A stretch of DNA of 64,000 nucleotides. It comes from Enoplosus armatus. Lineage: Eukaryota; Chordata; Actinopteri; Centrarchiformes; Enoplosidae. Under the pieces are notes generated by a model. It was not told the DNA's origin, searched no databases, and was given only the letters and a program-made list of their open reading frames with translations. The DNA is taken from contig NC_092190.1 in the NCBI RefSeq assembly GCF_043641665.1, positions 23,701,048 to 23,765,047 on the forward strand, read 5' to 3'. This document shows positions 1 to 11,600 of the stretch, one piece after another. Position numbers and translations under genes: made by a program. Position 1 is the first letter of the stretch, and each line of letters opens with the position of its first letter.

Positions 1-116
1 CTTGAAGAAGAACATTTATCCTGCTGAAGAAGAAGTGAAACAGGGAAAAAAACACACACACACACACACTTCTTCTTCTTCCTCCTCCTGAAGCTGTGTG
101 TACTTGTTAATTCTCC

Positions 117-166
<50 letters not shown>

Positions 167-247
167 ATAACTTTTAGCTCTCGGCCTGGATGCACGCCAG
201 TCTACAGTCCGTTTGTCCATCCCGGCCCATTTCTGCTGGAACTAAAC
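1..247 (+). promoter_or_regulatory. Possible promoter / 5' leader of the candidate exon
   Basis: This stretch holds two CA tracts (52-69 and 122-163) separated by a pyrimidine-rich TTCTTCTTCTTCCTCC segment, then about 80 bases of mixed sequence before the ATG. I see no TATA box. It is called a leader only because of its position before the ATG at 248. Nothing else supports it. Confidence 0.2.
122..163. repeat. (CA)n microsatellite
   Basis: An uninterrupted CA tract of about 42 bases just upstream of the candidate first exon. A shorter CA tract lies at 52-69. Confidence 0.97.
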
Positions 248-298
248 ATGGCGGACTACATGATGGAGGCTAAATCAGACGCTGCCGTGCAGGAGTTA
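248..298 (+). CDS. Candidate first coding exon of an unidentified gene
   Basis: The sequence AAACATGGCGGAC gives a good vertebrate Kozak context and the ATGGCGGAC start typical of cytosolic or nuclear proteins. Seventeen codons (MADYMMEAKSDAAVQEL) precede a possible splice donor, TTA|GTGAGC, whose intron side fits well and whose exon side fits poorly. The reading frame stays open to 475, but beyond 300 the translation becomes Cys/Val-rich and meets a TG repeat, as expected for intron. There is no signal peptide. I do not recognise the protein. If the exon is real, everything to the right would be intron 1 or beyond. It could also be a chance ATG in a CpG-containing region. Confidence 0.33.
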
Positions 299-1888
299 GT
301 GAGCTGGAGTTTCACGCTTTATTTTGGTCGGAGGTGTCCGTGTGCAGCTTTTATTTGCCTCCCAGCCAGTTATACCTCGATGCCTTCCCTCATTCCTCTC
401 TTTACCGGTGTGTGTGTGTGTGTCCTTCAAACAGTACCCTTAACCGCCCAAAAACATGTATTCTTCAGTAGTTGATATAACTGCATGAGCTTTAGCGCCG
501 ACGAGCAACTCGTTACCTAATTTCTCTGCCAGCTGACGTTATCGTTTACACCATTTATTCAAACAGCTGGAAACAAACCACGAAAAACATGCGTCCATTT
601 AGAAAAAAGGTGAGCATGTCTGCCGTCTCTGCAGACGTGATGTGTTACGTTCAGTCGGACTGAGTGCCGGATCGATCTCTATAGCGTATTATTACAGGTT
701 AACAGGACCTTCTTCCGCTGGTCTTTGCGACAGAAAAGCACAACTCATTTCTAAAAGTTCTAAAAAGAAAGAATGAAGGGAATGAAGACGCGGCTGTTGC
801 AATTTTTCATGGAGAGGTTGCAGCCACATCAGAGTTAGGTGCCAAAATGAGCACGATACATGTAATACAGCAGTAGAGTACATTAAGTCCTGCAAGAGAC
901 GCTGGAAATCCAAAAACAACAATGGAGAGAGAGACGATAGATGTCCACTCATGGCTACATTGCCAACTTATACATCATTCAGGGAAGGGAAAGGCTGAAC
1001 TTTACCTCCACTCAGCACAAAGAGATTCAACTCCGTCCACCCACTTTAATTTCAACTCCGGCTTGCACTTTTCCACAGAGATTCAAAGTATTCCTTGATT
1101 TAGAGGCCGCTGCCTCAAAGACTTGGAACATTTCGCTAACATTTAGTTTGAATGTTTTAATGTCGTCGGAGCCATAAACACAATGAAGTGCTTTCATTCT
1201 CGGCCGCGCTGCTAAAAGCTCAGTATTTACTGAGGCAACTGTGCTGTGCAAGGGGGCTCCACGAAGAAGGGAATGCGAGGGCAATTGTTCGGCGCACAGT
1301 ACATGTAAACATGCTAGCATTGATTGGAGCTGCCTCCAGTACCCTACAGGCATGGGAGTAGCTAGTATTACTTTGAGCTTGTTACACACATCTCTCCCAC
1401 AGAATGCATTCTACTAATTTAAGTCTGTCAATAAAAATTACGCCTGTGCTGCACAGAGGCAGGGAGCACAGAATGCAAAATCTAGTGGAATTAACGGAGG
1501 TGGTTAATCTTTTCATGTGTAAATACGTTGATTTAAACATGAAACAAACAGCATGAATAGCTATTTCACAAACACAAGGTTGAATAAGGGCACGTTAATT
1601 TGCCAGAGCTGAGCAATTAGGTGGAACACAACGCTAATTTCATCTCTCTAGTCCTTTGGGATATGATAATGCACTATGCGGAGAAGCATTACATGGGTAG
1701 GCACTACACATTCATGCTTTCAAGTGACTGTTAATTATTCATTTAATTTTTTTTCATTCTTTTTTTTTTACCCACGTCCAACTGGGATTGTGGCCAGCAG
1801 CCGGCTCCCCAGCCTGAGAGTGAAGCTGCTCCATCACAGAGACAAATGTATGAACGCATAAATGTGTCACTCGATCAGACAACATCTC

Positions 1889-1891
<3 letters not shown>

Positions 1892-1923
<32 letters not shown>
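1892..1923. repeat. (TG)n microsatellite
   Basis: An uninterrupted TG tract of about 32 bases. It produces the His-Thr string in the minus-strand frame across 1754-1978, which is therefore not a gene. Confidence 0.97.
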
Positions 1924-1924
<1 letters not shown>

Positions 1925-4187
1925 ATCCTGACCACCCAGCCCGTCTAAATGAAATATGGGCAGGACCAGGGCTGTCACTCAGGAGTGGCTCACTACAAAG
2001 GAAGCCGTGATGGAGAGATGAAAGGAAGGGGAAGGGCCTGTGCACATCACCAGTCGATGTGACATGACCTCGCCTGACAAATAGTTATGATGGCGGAGCT
2101 TAGCGCAGCGCACCCAAAACACCAGGGGGGGCCTTTTCAAATCAGGTGGTGATGAAAACCGTCCTGACCTAAAGTGCTTTTGAAAGCCAAGGCCAAGGGG
2201 TCTAAATACTGCAGCTAATATAATTAAACCAGGTTCACATAGGTCCCGAGCCCCAGGCTTTGGGTCAGCCTCCCAGCCCAGGGAATGTCTCTATTCCTGG
2301 CCTACAGAGCTGAGGCCCCAGAAAGTCCTCAGGCCCCCTCCAGGCCTGCACTTTTCCATTTAACCCAGTTACCAGGGGGTTTTGGAAGGGGGACGGGGGG
2401 GCTTGTAATGGGAGAGTAATGAGAGACACTATGGAACTAAGTGTTGTGAAATGGAGGGGGCGAAGTGAAGCGATCCCAGCCGGGAGGTTCCTCAGGATCA
2501 GGACCCAGCGGCTGACCCCTTAACCTACGACCACGCAGATTAGTCCCAGGGGTCTGGGGATCGTCTCGGACGCTAAGCAGGGGGCCAAGCTGCTGTGGAA
2601 CAACTCTGGGATTTCTAAGGGGGGGGAAAGTATCCGGATTTGGGAGGGAGCCATGCATTTTGATGAGGTGACTCGGCTCAGCTGCGAGCAGAGACACTGG
2701 CAACAAAGACAAGGAAAAAGTTCGGCTTGAAAATACTTTGTCATTGCAGTAAACTTTTCTGACTTTTAATAATGACTCAATAGTTTTTCCTTCTCCGAAT
2801 CAACGGTCCAAGGATGGAGAGTTGGGAATTTGTGATTTTGGGCCGTGAACATATAATTGACCTTGCCATTACTTGTCCAAAAAAAAGGTCCATTCAGTAA
2901 CTGTACAGAGCTTTCGATCAAATCACAGGATCTTCCTCGGCAGATATGGAATTTGCCCAGTAATCTACATCATGTGGATGTTCAGAATACCATTCCACTG
3001 AGCACTTTCAGGACTCCTCGTCCATGTTGGCTGGAAGTTCATTCTTGACCTCGGAAACAGGAGTAATCTCACAATCTCACGACAAGACGAACTCAGTAGC
3101 TGTTCGATTGTATCGTGCATTTACAAGTCCATTACAGCTGGGCAACGCCATTGGCTGAGGAAGACTGTGTGATATGATCAAAAGCTCAGCTCCTGAGTGG
3201 ACCATTCTGTCAAGGTCAACAATGAACTTTGAATCTCAATCCTCCACAAAGGGTTCCTGAAAATGGAAATTGATATTTGACAAGACGAAGAAACAAAATC
3301 GCAAAATATTCAAGCTCGAAGCATTTCAGGTCTTAGTACTTCATCTTGGATGAGCTGAATTACTACATGAGGAGCCAGGACAGGGGTTACGAAAGTTTTG
3401 GCACGGCAAACCATTTTTATATTGACAAATTTGTTGTGTGTGTGTGTGTGGAGGGTGCCTGTGTGTGGGGGTGGGGGATCATGACTGGAATATGACATTA
3501 CAGGAAATAAAACAAACATGATAGGGAAAGGTTCCTGTCAGGCAATTTAAATGTACTTGACAGTTTCCTTCTCTTTTTTGTGTGTTGTTTTAGTCAACAG
3601 TAATAGGAACACAGTGCTGGAGTTCTGTACAGGCCTAAAACTGAGACCCAAACCCAGCCCATATCTTTTTTTTTTCAAGGTGGACCAGTTCCAAAACCTT
3701 TTGTACCTATTAGTCATTTAGACCCTTAAATATGTCAAAATAGGGCCCAGGTTTAAAAATACTGGATTACCCTTTAATTTAACAAAAGGATGAGGGATCA
3801 CTAAAGGCTTAAGGTTGCATGAATGACCTCTGCAGTTCTGATGCTGCCTGTTTACTCTCATTCTGTTCATCCACACCATTCGCCTGCATTATACACCTAC
3901 TTTCCCTTACGAGAACGTCCCCCCACCTGATTAGTAATTGATCAGCAGGAGGTTCCAGAGGTAGCGTGCAAAGGAATTTTCCTCAGGACTATTGATTTCC
4001 CATTCCCTGATGCCCCATCCCCCATGATACCAGCCAACATCACACAAAGCCCACCCAGTTAGCCCGGAAAAGACTGGTACCCTGCTAACTGGTCTGAAAC
4101 ATATTCATCAGTGTTCGGGCCACATTAGTTTGTCTGATTCCTGAAGGCACATCACGTCATCTCCCTCCGCTTCTGTTTTCGTCATTA

Positions 4188-4203
4188 CCCCCCCCCCCCC
4201 CCC
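4188..4203. repeat. Poly(C) run, 16 bases
   Basis: Sixteen consecutive C on the plus strand, one of many G/C homopolymers in this window. Its translation gives the Gly string in minus-strand frames at 4108-4391. Confidence 0.95.
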
Positions 4204-4961
4204 ATCCCGCCTGGTCTCTCCACCCCTCCCTGGCCATGAGCAAGCTGTTGGAGAAAAGTGGGAATGATGCTTAACACAGGAGCTAGTTTGAAACACCAGC
4301 GGGCGGCCAGCGACACAGCCGAGGGAAGACAACAAATGGAGTAGATGAAGCTGAAACAACAGTCTGCCCACATCAGTCTAGGAGTTGGCAAACGGCATCA
4401 TCACTATTTCTCCTTTGTGTATCGATGTCATTAACTGCTGAGGCTCGCATTGAGTCTGAAAAAACAACATTCTCAGACAATTTGTGGCCTGACAAGTGGC
4501 ATTATTAAGTGATAATGGAGTTCAAAGGTCAGCTCTCATGTGGCCAGATGCTCCGAGTCACCCGGTAGTGAAGCAGTCTATTAATGACAGCATTATGCAG
4601 AGCTTGTTTGCACAATCCTTCCCAGCAGCCTCCCCTCACACCCCCCCCACAAGGGATTTAGCAAAAGCCATGTTTACCGACTGAAGGCTTCACTTTGCAG
4701 CGCAAATAAAAAGACACCACAGTATTTTATTGGTTTAAGCTCAAAAGTAAATGGTCATTCAAAGCACACAGGTCCCTGTCCTGATACCCTACCAAAATAA
4801 ATGATCAAAATCTCCCCCAAAGACTGTTTTAATACAAACTGCCTTTGTAATCTTTTGAAACATTGACATTATTGCTTATTGCTATTGCATTGGTGTTTCT
4901 CAGCAGCAGCTTTTAAAGTTAAATTATTAGCCGCACTGATGACTAATGGCAATATTTGTGG

Positions 4962-5105
4962 CATCTGGCACAGACATTTGTGGTCCCCAGAGGACGGAGA
5001 CTCTGATGATCCCCTGACTTTTCCTCTAGCTGAACCGTGAGGTCGACTTTTCTGGTTTTGTTATTGGATGGATTGCCATGAAATGTGGTTCAGACATTCA
5101 AAGAG
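4962..5105 (-). repeat. Dispersed repeat A, fragment
   Basis: In reverse orientation this matches the tail of a repeat seen elsewhere in the window. The diagnostic pieces are GGATGGATTGCCATGAAATG, followed by a 'cagacattca' motif, and CCCCTGACTTTTCCTCTAGC. The forward counterpart at 8570-8952 carries the complementary 'ggcaatccatcc' motif. The family is common in percomorph fish as I remember it, and its class is uncertain. It ends where the next element (5106) begins. Confidence 0.65.
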
Positions 5106-5318
5106 GGGCTGCAGTCTGTTGATGGTTTTTTTTTTTTCAATGAATCAATGTGAAATGTCAAAAGAAGAACTGGAAAAAAATGTACGTCACAGTTTCCTGA
5201 AGGTGACGTCCGCAAAAGTCTGGCTTTGACCTACCAGCGGCCCAAAATTCAAAGACGTACAATCAAAAAAATGGATGAATCGAGTTGATCCGATCAACTG
5301 ATCATTTTCAGCCCTAAT
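5106..5318 (+). mobile_element. hAT-like MITE, internally deleted copy
   Basis: The left end reads GGGGCTGCAG and the right end CAGCCCTAAT, which are inverted terminal repeats of the TAGGGCTGCAAC type. Internal pieces, namely the GAAATGTCA segment at 5152 and AGGTGACGTCC at 5201, fit the teleost family also present at 44169-44470. It has no coding capacity and is non-autonomous. Assignment to hAT rests on remembered terminal sequence. Confidence 0.6.
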
Positions 5319-6307
5319 CTACACTAACCAGAGGCGATCCCCTGAGCGATGAGGTCAACATGTTTATTTGTCTAATACTTCACATTATATATGTTGATTC
5401 TATGCTATTGTCATTACTGATAGTTGTGTTTCCTCTTTGGACCTTGCTTTCTTATTGAATTCATCTATTATTTGGACTGTTTCTTCTTTTTTTTACCCAA
5501 GCAGGAATAGCAACTGCTAATGCTAATAGAGATCCACGAGAATAAACAAATACACTCAGGTGTATTAATAGTCCCACCAGCCTCAACCTCAACTATTTCC
5601 TCTTTAGTGCTACTAATATCCAGAACAAGTTATTGCTTAATCCAAACACCATTGATCGGCCTCTGTTTTGGGGGGGTGGCAGTGGCAGCTTTGAATGCTG
5701 TGTGGTCTCTGTGCGTGAAGGGAATAGTCAAGGAGGTGGGAGTGAGAAAGGAAGCAATATCATCATGCCACAGTTTTCTCCACTGCTGTTGACAAAGTGA
5801 GATGGTAAGAGGTAGAGATAAAGAATTAAGAGTGGGAGTGGGCACACAGGAGACCGGGTGGACAGAGGACAAATGCGGGGCCGTTTCATCTCATCTCTCA
5901 TGTAATCCTCGGAACATGAAATCATAATAAAAATCTTTTTAAAAAAGAGCCGTAGCAGGAAATGACAGCCGATAAACAAGCTCGGCTGCTGCCTCCATTA
6001 GCCGTCATTACACTGCCCTCCGTGGGACAGGATACCATTTTCGAATGCCGCCGAGATCCGCAGAGAATCAGGAGGCCAAACTGATTACGGACGTCTCATA
6101 TAAAGATGTGTCATATCTGTCCAATCACTGTCTGGAGGGAATGTCAGAATTGTCTGTCTCTGGTCGTTTGCACGCAAATCTCCGAATGGCCTCTTCGTCC
6201 CCCTGTTTTGTTGCTTTGATGAAAACGGAAATGGTCCCTTTTCATCCTGATTGTGCGCAGATAGACTGCGTGGCGTACTGTGTGTCCGCGGCAGATTTCA
6301 AAAAGCC

Positions 6308-6315
6308 TGACGTCA
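6308..6315. promoter_or_regulatory. Perfect CRE palindrome
   Basis: TGACGTCA within CNE-like sequence. CREB/ATF-type binding is possible. Confidence 0.25.
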
Positions 6316-6499
6316 AGGAGGAGTGAACCTCCGAGGTGCTCGGGGGCGGGGGGTCCTGCAGGGAAATTCTCGCGAAAGAGTGAGGGAATTTGACAAGACG
6401 AAAACAGAAAAACAAATGCCAGACTTTATTTAAGCGGCGTAGCTATCAACCCGTTTTGACCTTGACATTCACCTCAGCAAATGGAGTGCGTGATGGAAG

Positions 6500-6532
6500 G
6501 TGTGTGTGTGTGTGTGTGTGTGGGGGGGGGGG
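6500..6532. repeat. (TG)n followed by poly(G) 11
   Basis: A TG tract (6500-6522) runs directly into eleven G (6522-6532). It is a compound simple repeat. Confidence 0.95.
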
Positions 6533-6839
6533 TCTTGCGATGGAAATTGCCTCTCATTTTTCACTGTAACTCTTTGTTTTGCCGAAGCTGTGCTGGGGAT
6601 GTGAGTGTGCACTCCTTTATCGCGTCTGAGGAGGAAAAAGAAAAATCACCCCACCGAGAACAATAGCTGCTGAAAAAGTCACACACACACACACAGAGAG
6701 AGTTGAAATGGCAGTCCCCGAGATGGATGACAAGAAATTCCATCTCCCAGCTTGCTTTTCCTCTTCCCCCCACCCCTTCTGCATCTGTTGGAAAATATGA
6801 CCCAGCTAAAAGCCTTCGCATATGCTCCACTCCTCGGCT

Positions 6840-7100
6840 TTTCTTTGTTTGTGTAATTGCTTGAGTGCAGCTCATTACCAAATGCTCGGAGACGAAAATA
6901 AAATCACGATACATGCGAGCAGCTTCGGAGAGACGCGGAGTACAAATGCTGTCTTCATTTGGAGGCCATCCTTTCACAAAAAAGATTTGTGCAATTAAAA
7001 CTGAATTTGTGCAATCGCGAGATATGATAGTCGCAGCCTCAGATCCCTCTGTGTCTATCACGTGCTTAAAATGAAATGTATAATGACAGCTGCCGCGTGC
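6840..7100. other. Possible conserved noncoding element
   Basis: Repeat-free, balanced-composition sequence with several runs of the sort found in deeply conserved enhancers (TGTAATTGCTT, GTGCAATTAAAACTG, ATGAAATGTATAATGACAG). This is an impression from texture only, and no alignment was possible. Confidence 0.25.
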
Positions 7101-7367
7101 ATGTCCTCAAGATTTAGCATCTCCTGTTGTTGAAAACTACGAACTTTGCTTGGCCTGTTCGGCAGGAAGTTGTATTAACAATACCAGTCAAGGAAATACA
7201 GTTTTTGGATGATCTCCGCAGTATCTTTGCTTCAAAATCACTGCAGAGGCAACTGAAATTTTAGGAAATGCCATCAGAATATTATTATTATTATAATTAT
7301 TTTAAATGTTAGAAACACACACGTGTTAGAAATGATTGTGTATATAATTTAGATTTTCCTAGCCGAC

Positions 7368-7483
7368 TAGTAGTCGTTGGTTCAAGCCCATCAGTCAACA
7401 CATGTATTGTTGAAAACTTAGTCGACAAAGGCTCTTCTCACCGAATAACGGTTTGATCGACTATTAGGGGGCAGCCCTAATAT
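7368..7483 (-). mobile_element. hAT-like MITE fragment
   Basis: The segment contains GACTAGTAGTCGTTGG, TTAGTCGACAAAGG and ends in GGGGGCAGCCCTAAT. The last is the complement of a TTAGGGCTGCCCCC terminal motif found on short non-autonomous DNA elements in fish. Only one end is clear. It has no coding capacity. Confidence 0.5.
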
Positions 7484-8569
7484 ACATATATTACATGTAT
7501 AATTTGATGTATAGAAACATTTATGACTAATGATTTGCTTTTGTAAATGTGTCATGTTATATTCTTGATGTTTGATTTAAAGCCAAAGCACAAATAAAAA
7601 CTACCCTAAAACTTATTATTAAATGCAATCGTGGTGTTATTTCCCTTCACTGGTAGTTGGTGGCGCTCAGAGTTACAAACACTGACTCAGTATAGTTTTT
7701 TAATTTATACGGAGAGCTCTCCGTCCTCATAGCTGACTTCATGTGTGCTACTTTACTGAGGCCTGACGGACAAGCTAATCCTCGTCGCCCCTCTGTTGTT
7801 TTAAACCAGAAGAGGGAGCGTTGTTTCCCTCGCGGAGCCACAGCAGAGGCAGACCCGGGTTTCCTGCCCTCCACCATTCTCTCCGCGTTGCTTTCTCCGT
7901 ACACAGTTCCTCATAAAGCCAGGCTTACCCAAACAATACAGAAAGATCAAGGAATTAGAGGGCTGATCTACAGGCAGTGCTCCAGTCCTTTGGATCATCG
8001 ATTCACTCTGATCTTGAAGGTGAATTCTGAGTTTTTGAAGCAGATTTGTTTTTTTATGCCCTCTTGTACAATGCGGAGTCACCAAAGAAATATGAGTTGG
8101 AATTTAATACTAAGTGTTTGATCGACCCTTAACCTCTTTTGAGCGCTGTGATGAGCCGACATTCCTCAGGAAACTACTGGCATCCCTAGTTAAACATTTG
8201 TGTCTCCGCTTGTCCATGAAAGGTACATATCCAAGGCCACATTCAGGCCCTTCAGCCTGCCGAATATGCCAAGCAGGCCAGACAGTTGTGGTTCCCTACC
8301 TCCACTGTGAGTGAATGGAAGTGCTCAAAGACTAAAACATACTTTTTTTTCTGCAAGACAAGTTCATTGATTGGTCATCTTCAGGATGAGCTATTGATTA
8401 GGAGTAAAACATTGCGTTCCCGCTGATTGACACATGTACTGCAGTTACATTCATTGTAAGCTTCTGAGCTCACTGTCGATATATGTGCATATTTAGAAAG
8501 TGTTTAATTTTTTAAGGCTCTCGCTGGCTGAGGCCGTTGGTGGCACCTTGAGCTGAACGCCCACGTCAG
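7484..8569. other. Noncoding stretch, nothing recognised
   Basis: Open frames overlap on both strands (7741-8121 plus, 7801-8085 and 7647-7904 minus) with no splice context or recognisable motif. I see no gene or repeat here. Confidence 0.6.
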
Positions 8570-8952
8570 CACGCTAACATGCCTTCAGTGACAACTCGGA
8601 CATGCTGATCTTTAACATGGTCACCGTCTTAGTTTGGCGTGTCGGCACGCTAACACTTGCTAATTCTCACCAAACATGGGGCACAGCTGAGGCCGATGGG
8701 AATGGCCTTAGTTTTGCAGGTTTTAGTCACAAACCAAAGTATTGGTACAAATTAAGAAAGTCATTCAATCACCAAAAGCTTCTGCCTCATTGTGGAGAGC
8801 AAGAGGAAGAGTCAGGGGGTCAATAAAGCGGGTAGGGTTCATCGTCTGGGGACCGTGAATGTCTCTGCGAAACGTCTCGGCAATCCATCCAAACAGTTGC
8901 TGAGATATTTCAGTCTGAAACCAAAGTGGTGGAGCAACATACCGATGTTGCT
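8570..8952 (+). repeat. Dispersed repeat A, longest copy
   Basis: It begins with GCTAACATGCC and CATGCTGATCTTTAACATGG. It continues through CACGCTAACACTTGCTAATT, CAGCTGAGGCCGATGGGAAT, TTTTGCAGG and CAAACCAAAGTATTGG, and ends with GGCAATCCATCC and GAGATATTTCAGTCTG. The same ordered blocks recur at 46272-46350 and 62938-63182, and reversed at 4962-5105. It is a non-coding interspersed repeat of uncertain class. Confidence 0.75.
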
Positions 8953-9289
8953 GACGCAGACGAGGGGTCCACTGAGCCCAGGGTGCAAAACAGTGTCCAC
9001 AGCCAGAATAACAGGAGTTTAAAGGGAGGCTCTATTTGTCGTCTGCTTCACATTGAGGGTTCGCCCTCGAACTGTGGTTAGTGCTGAGAAAGGCCTGGAT
9101 TCTCTCTGTAAGATAGTGGGGGGTTTTCTGCCTTCTCCGTGTGTCTTCCCATAGTTTCTCTATAGCCTTGGTGCCATGGTCATTATCTGCTGAGGACAGA
9201 AAAATAAACACAGAGGCCAGATTGTCATCGACCGCGATGCCAGACAGAGGCCTTGAGAACCGTGCAGAGGGGAAGGGGAAGAGCTCACG

Positions 9290-9540
9290 ATGAAAAATCC
9301 ATCCACCGAGTGGAGAACGCTGGGAGATATATGGCGAAAGTTTGTTTAAGAAATGTTACGGATAAAATTCCTGCCTCGCCAGCCATCGCGACAGGCCTCG
9401 CCAATAATTCAGCTGCGGCCTTTCCCAAAGCCTGTGAAAAATTGTGGACCATAAAAGAGAAACATGGCTTCTTCTTTTGCAGGCTTTGTTTACCTCGTTT
9501 CCTCGGTGGCTATAAAGCACAGAGAGTGATGTATCCGCCA
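9290..9540. other. Possible conserved noncoding element
   Basis: A repeat-free stretch with CCAATAATTCAGCTGC, AAAATTGTGGACCATAAAAG and GTGGCTATAAAGCACAG. Open frames exist on both strands, often a by-product of such sequence. There is no alignment evidence. Confidence 0.22.
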
Positions 9541-9720
9541 ATGCCGTGATGGTATGTTGGGGGGGGTGGGGGGGTGGATAGAGGTGAGGGAGAACACATC
9601 ACAACAACAAATAGGAAGTGACACGCATGTGTGCGGAGGAGCGTGTGTGCACATAAACCCCCCCCCCATACACACACACAGTCATGCCGACACTTAGAAA
9701 CATGCCCCGACGCCCAAAGA

Positions 9721-9745
9721 CACACACACACACACACACACACAC
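9721..9745. repeat. (CA)n microsatellite
   Basis: About 25 bases of uninterrupted CA, with a second short CA tract at 9668-9680. Confidence 0.95.
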
Positions 9746-10206
9746 GGGAACATTCAGACCATTTTCAGGAGTGCGGGTGGCGTCTGTCAGTGTGGCGGTG
9801 ATGGCGGGCTTAGTTGGCTCTGTGGTGTGTGACCGCAGCTGCCTGAGCCACTTCGCACCATGTTTGCAGTGCTTATCTGAGTCAGGGGCCGGGTCGGGAG
9901 GGGTCACAGCTCTTATTTGCCATGCTGACAGACTGGGTAATGAAAAAAAAAACCTCCCGGCACAGAAGCCACACGCTCTGGGAGCAAACACGCCGTCCCC
10001 CATCCATCCCCGCTCAGATCCCACAAAGGTTATCTAATCTGATATTCAGACGGGGGTGACGATGGTTCTCACGAACGAGCGCCCCCCTTTTCATTGTTAT
10101 ACTATGTATACTACTACTATATGTTATACAAACATATCGACAGAAGCTGCCTTTTGAGGTTTCATAATATCACGATCTATGAACCCTTTTTTTCTGTGCA
10201 CTAATC

Positions 10207-10365
10207 AGAGGTGTTTGGTGGGAAGATTTTTTGAACTTCCGGGGCTACCTGCCCCCTCCGCTTCCAGTCTTTATGCTAAGCTAAGTGCCTCCGGACTCCA
10301 GCTCCAGACACGAGAGTGGTATCAATCTTCTCATCTAGCTCTCATCAAGAAAGCAATAAGCGTTA
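10207..10365 (-). repeat. Dispersed repeat B, copy 1
   Basis: Contains CCAGTCTTTATGCTAAGCTA, ACACGAGAGTGGTATCAATC and TTCTCATCTAGCTCTC in the order expected for the reverse strand of a common teleost repeat. The forward copy is at 62556-62830 and another reverse fragment at 17949-18000. It is non-coding, and its class is uncertain (short non-autonomous element). Confidence 0.7.
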
Positions 10366-11539
10366 AAGCGCTTCTTCAGTCCTTTTTCATCCATTATGAC
10401 TCCTAAATTGTTGGTAACTTAGCTTCAAATTTTCCAAATGAATTGAGAGGTGATTTTATGGAAAGTTTCCCACTGCCTGAGGAGGTTGGGGGAGACAGGG
10501 ACCTTTGGGTATTTCCAAAACGCCAGACTTTCTGGGGAATAAGAATAAACTCTGTGTTCAGCTGACGCTACCCTAATGAGATTTCAGAGGGACTCACGCG
10601 CCCACTAGGTCGAGGCATTTTCTCATTATAGAGCATGCAGGTTGACATTTCCATAGTCTGAGGTGAGCTATTTATTTCCATTTGAAACTGAATTGAGTGT
10701 CTGACATGACGCTGTTTTGTCTCACGGCGCTGTGTGCTACCCCTCGCTGTGCTGAGCATGACACTTGATACTTGGATTGGGTCACACTATGTGCTTATGT
10801 TTCCCCTTCAGAGTTAATTATGGCAAGTCTTTCCGCTCGAGAAGCAGCACTGTTTGGAGTCAAACAAGTGTCCACTTGAGGCTATAATGAGTGCAATTCA
10901 TTTTACATGCAATACATTTCATCTGTATTCACTTCAGCCCACTGTGTACACTAACTACAATACACTGTATCTTTCCCCTCTTCTCTCTAGTTTCCGTCTC
11001 CCCCCTCGTCCTTTGGGGAAATCTCAGCCTCTGCATCCATCACCGCGGCTATGGTGTCACGGTCTCCCCCTTGCGTAAGCAATAACAGCGGCAACAGCAC
11101 TAACACCGGCCAACCAAAGCCCCGGCTCGCTCAATCACCCCGATATGAATCTGCTTAAAACTCAGACGTCGAGTGCTCGGCCAAAATCCATCAGCGCGGG
11201 CTTAAGATCGGTGGCGTACGCGGCGCTGATAAGACGTTCTCCGTGGTCAGGGCCCTGTGATGAGGAGCGGAGGAGCAGCCGCCGCCGGCTGGATGGCTAT
11301 CTGGAGCACTCAGAAAGTTAAAACAGTGGTAACGGACGAGAACCATTAGACAAATACTTTGTTGGCGCTGAGAGGACCAAGTTGGGGCAGTGGATCGTTT
11401 TTTGAGGCATAATTTGATGTTTCTCTTGAGCTGTTAGAGGACTGAGAGCTAAATTGGGTGCTTGCCCTTGATCGCTGCTGTTGTCTTTGTCTTTTCTGTC
11501 TTTTGCACTTTTAGTCCCCTTGACCATTTCAGAGCACCG

Positions 11540-11540
<1 letters not shown>

Positions 11541-11599
<59 letters not shown>

Positions 11600-11600
11600 G
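11541..11600. repeat. (TG)n microsatellite, about 60 bases
   Basis: TG repeat with one CG variant near its right end. It gives rise to the His-Thr frame at 11318-11641 minus, which is not a gene. Confidence 0.97.

Larger units (their letters stand above)
480..4960. other. Noncoding stretch, no gene recognised
   Basis: No convincing exon is visible on either strand. Open frames here are under about 120 codons and several overlap on opposite strands. Visible structure is a TG tract (1892-1923), a short TG run (3436-3450), a C16 run (4188-4203) and otherwise unique sequence. It reads as intron or intergenic DNA. Confidence 0.7.
5319..7367. other. Noncoding stretch, partly CNE-like
   Basis: No gene is visible. 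It contains a perfect CRE (6308-6315), a TG tract running into a G11 run (6500-6532), a short CA/GA tract (6680-6702) and a repeat-free, homeodomain-site-rich segment (6840-7100). The 166-codon minus-strand frame at 6561-7061 runs across simple repeats and is opposed by an open plus frame, so I do not call it. Confidence 0.6.
8953..10206. other. Noncoding stretch with CA tracts, partly CNE-like
   Basis: Holds CA tracts (9668-9680, 9721-9745), several short G/C runs and a repeat-free segment at 9290-9540 that resembles conserved regulatory DNA. The His-Thr and Cys-Val frames at 9510-10037 are readings of the CA tract. No gene is seen. Confidence 0.6.

Noticed and set aside
6561..7061. 166-codon minus-strand frame
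   Set aside because: It crosses a CA/GA repeat (Cys-Val string) and CNE-like sequence, and is opposed by an open plus-strand frame. No domain is visible.
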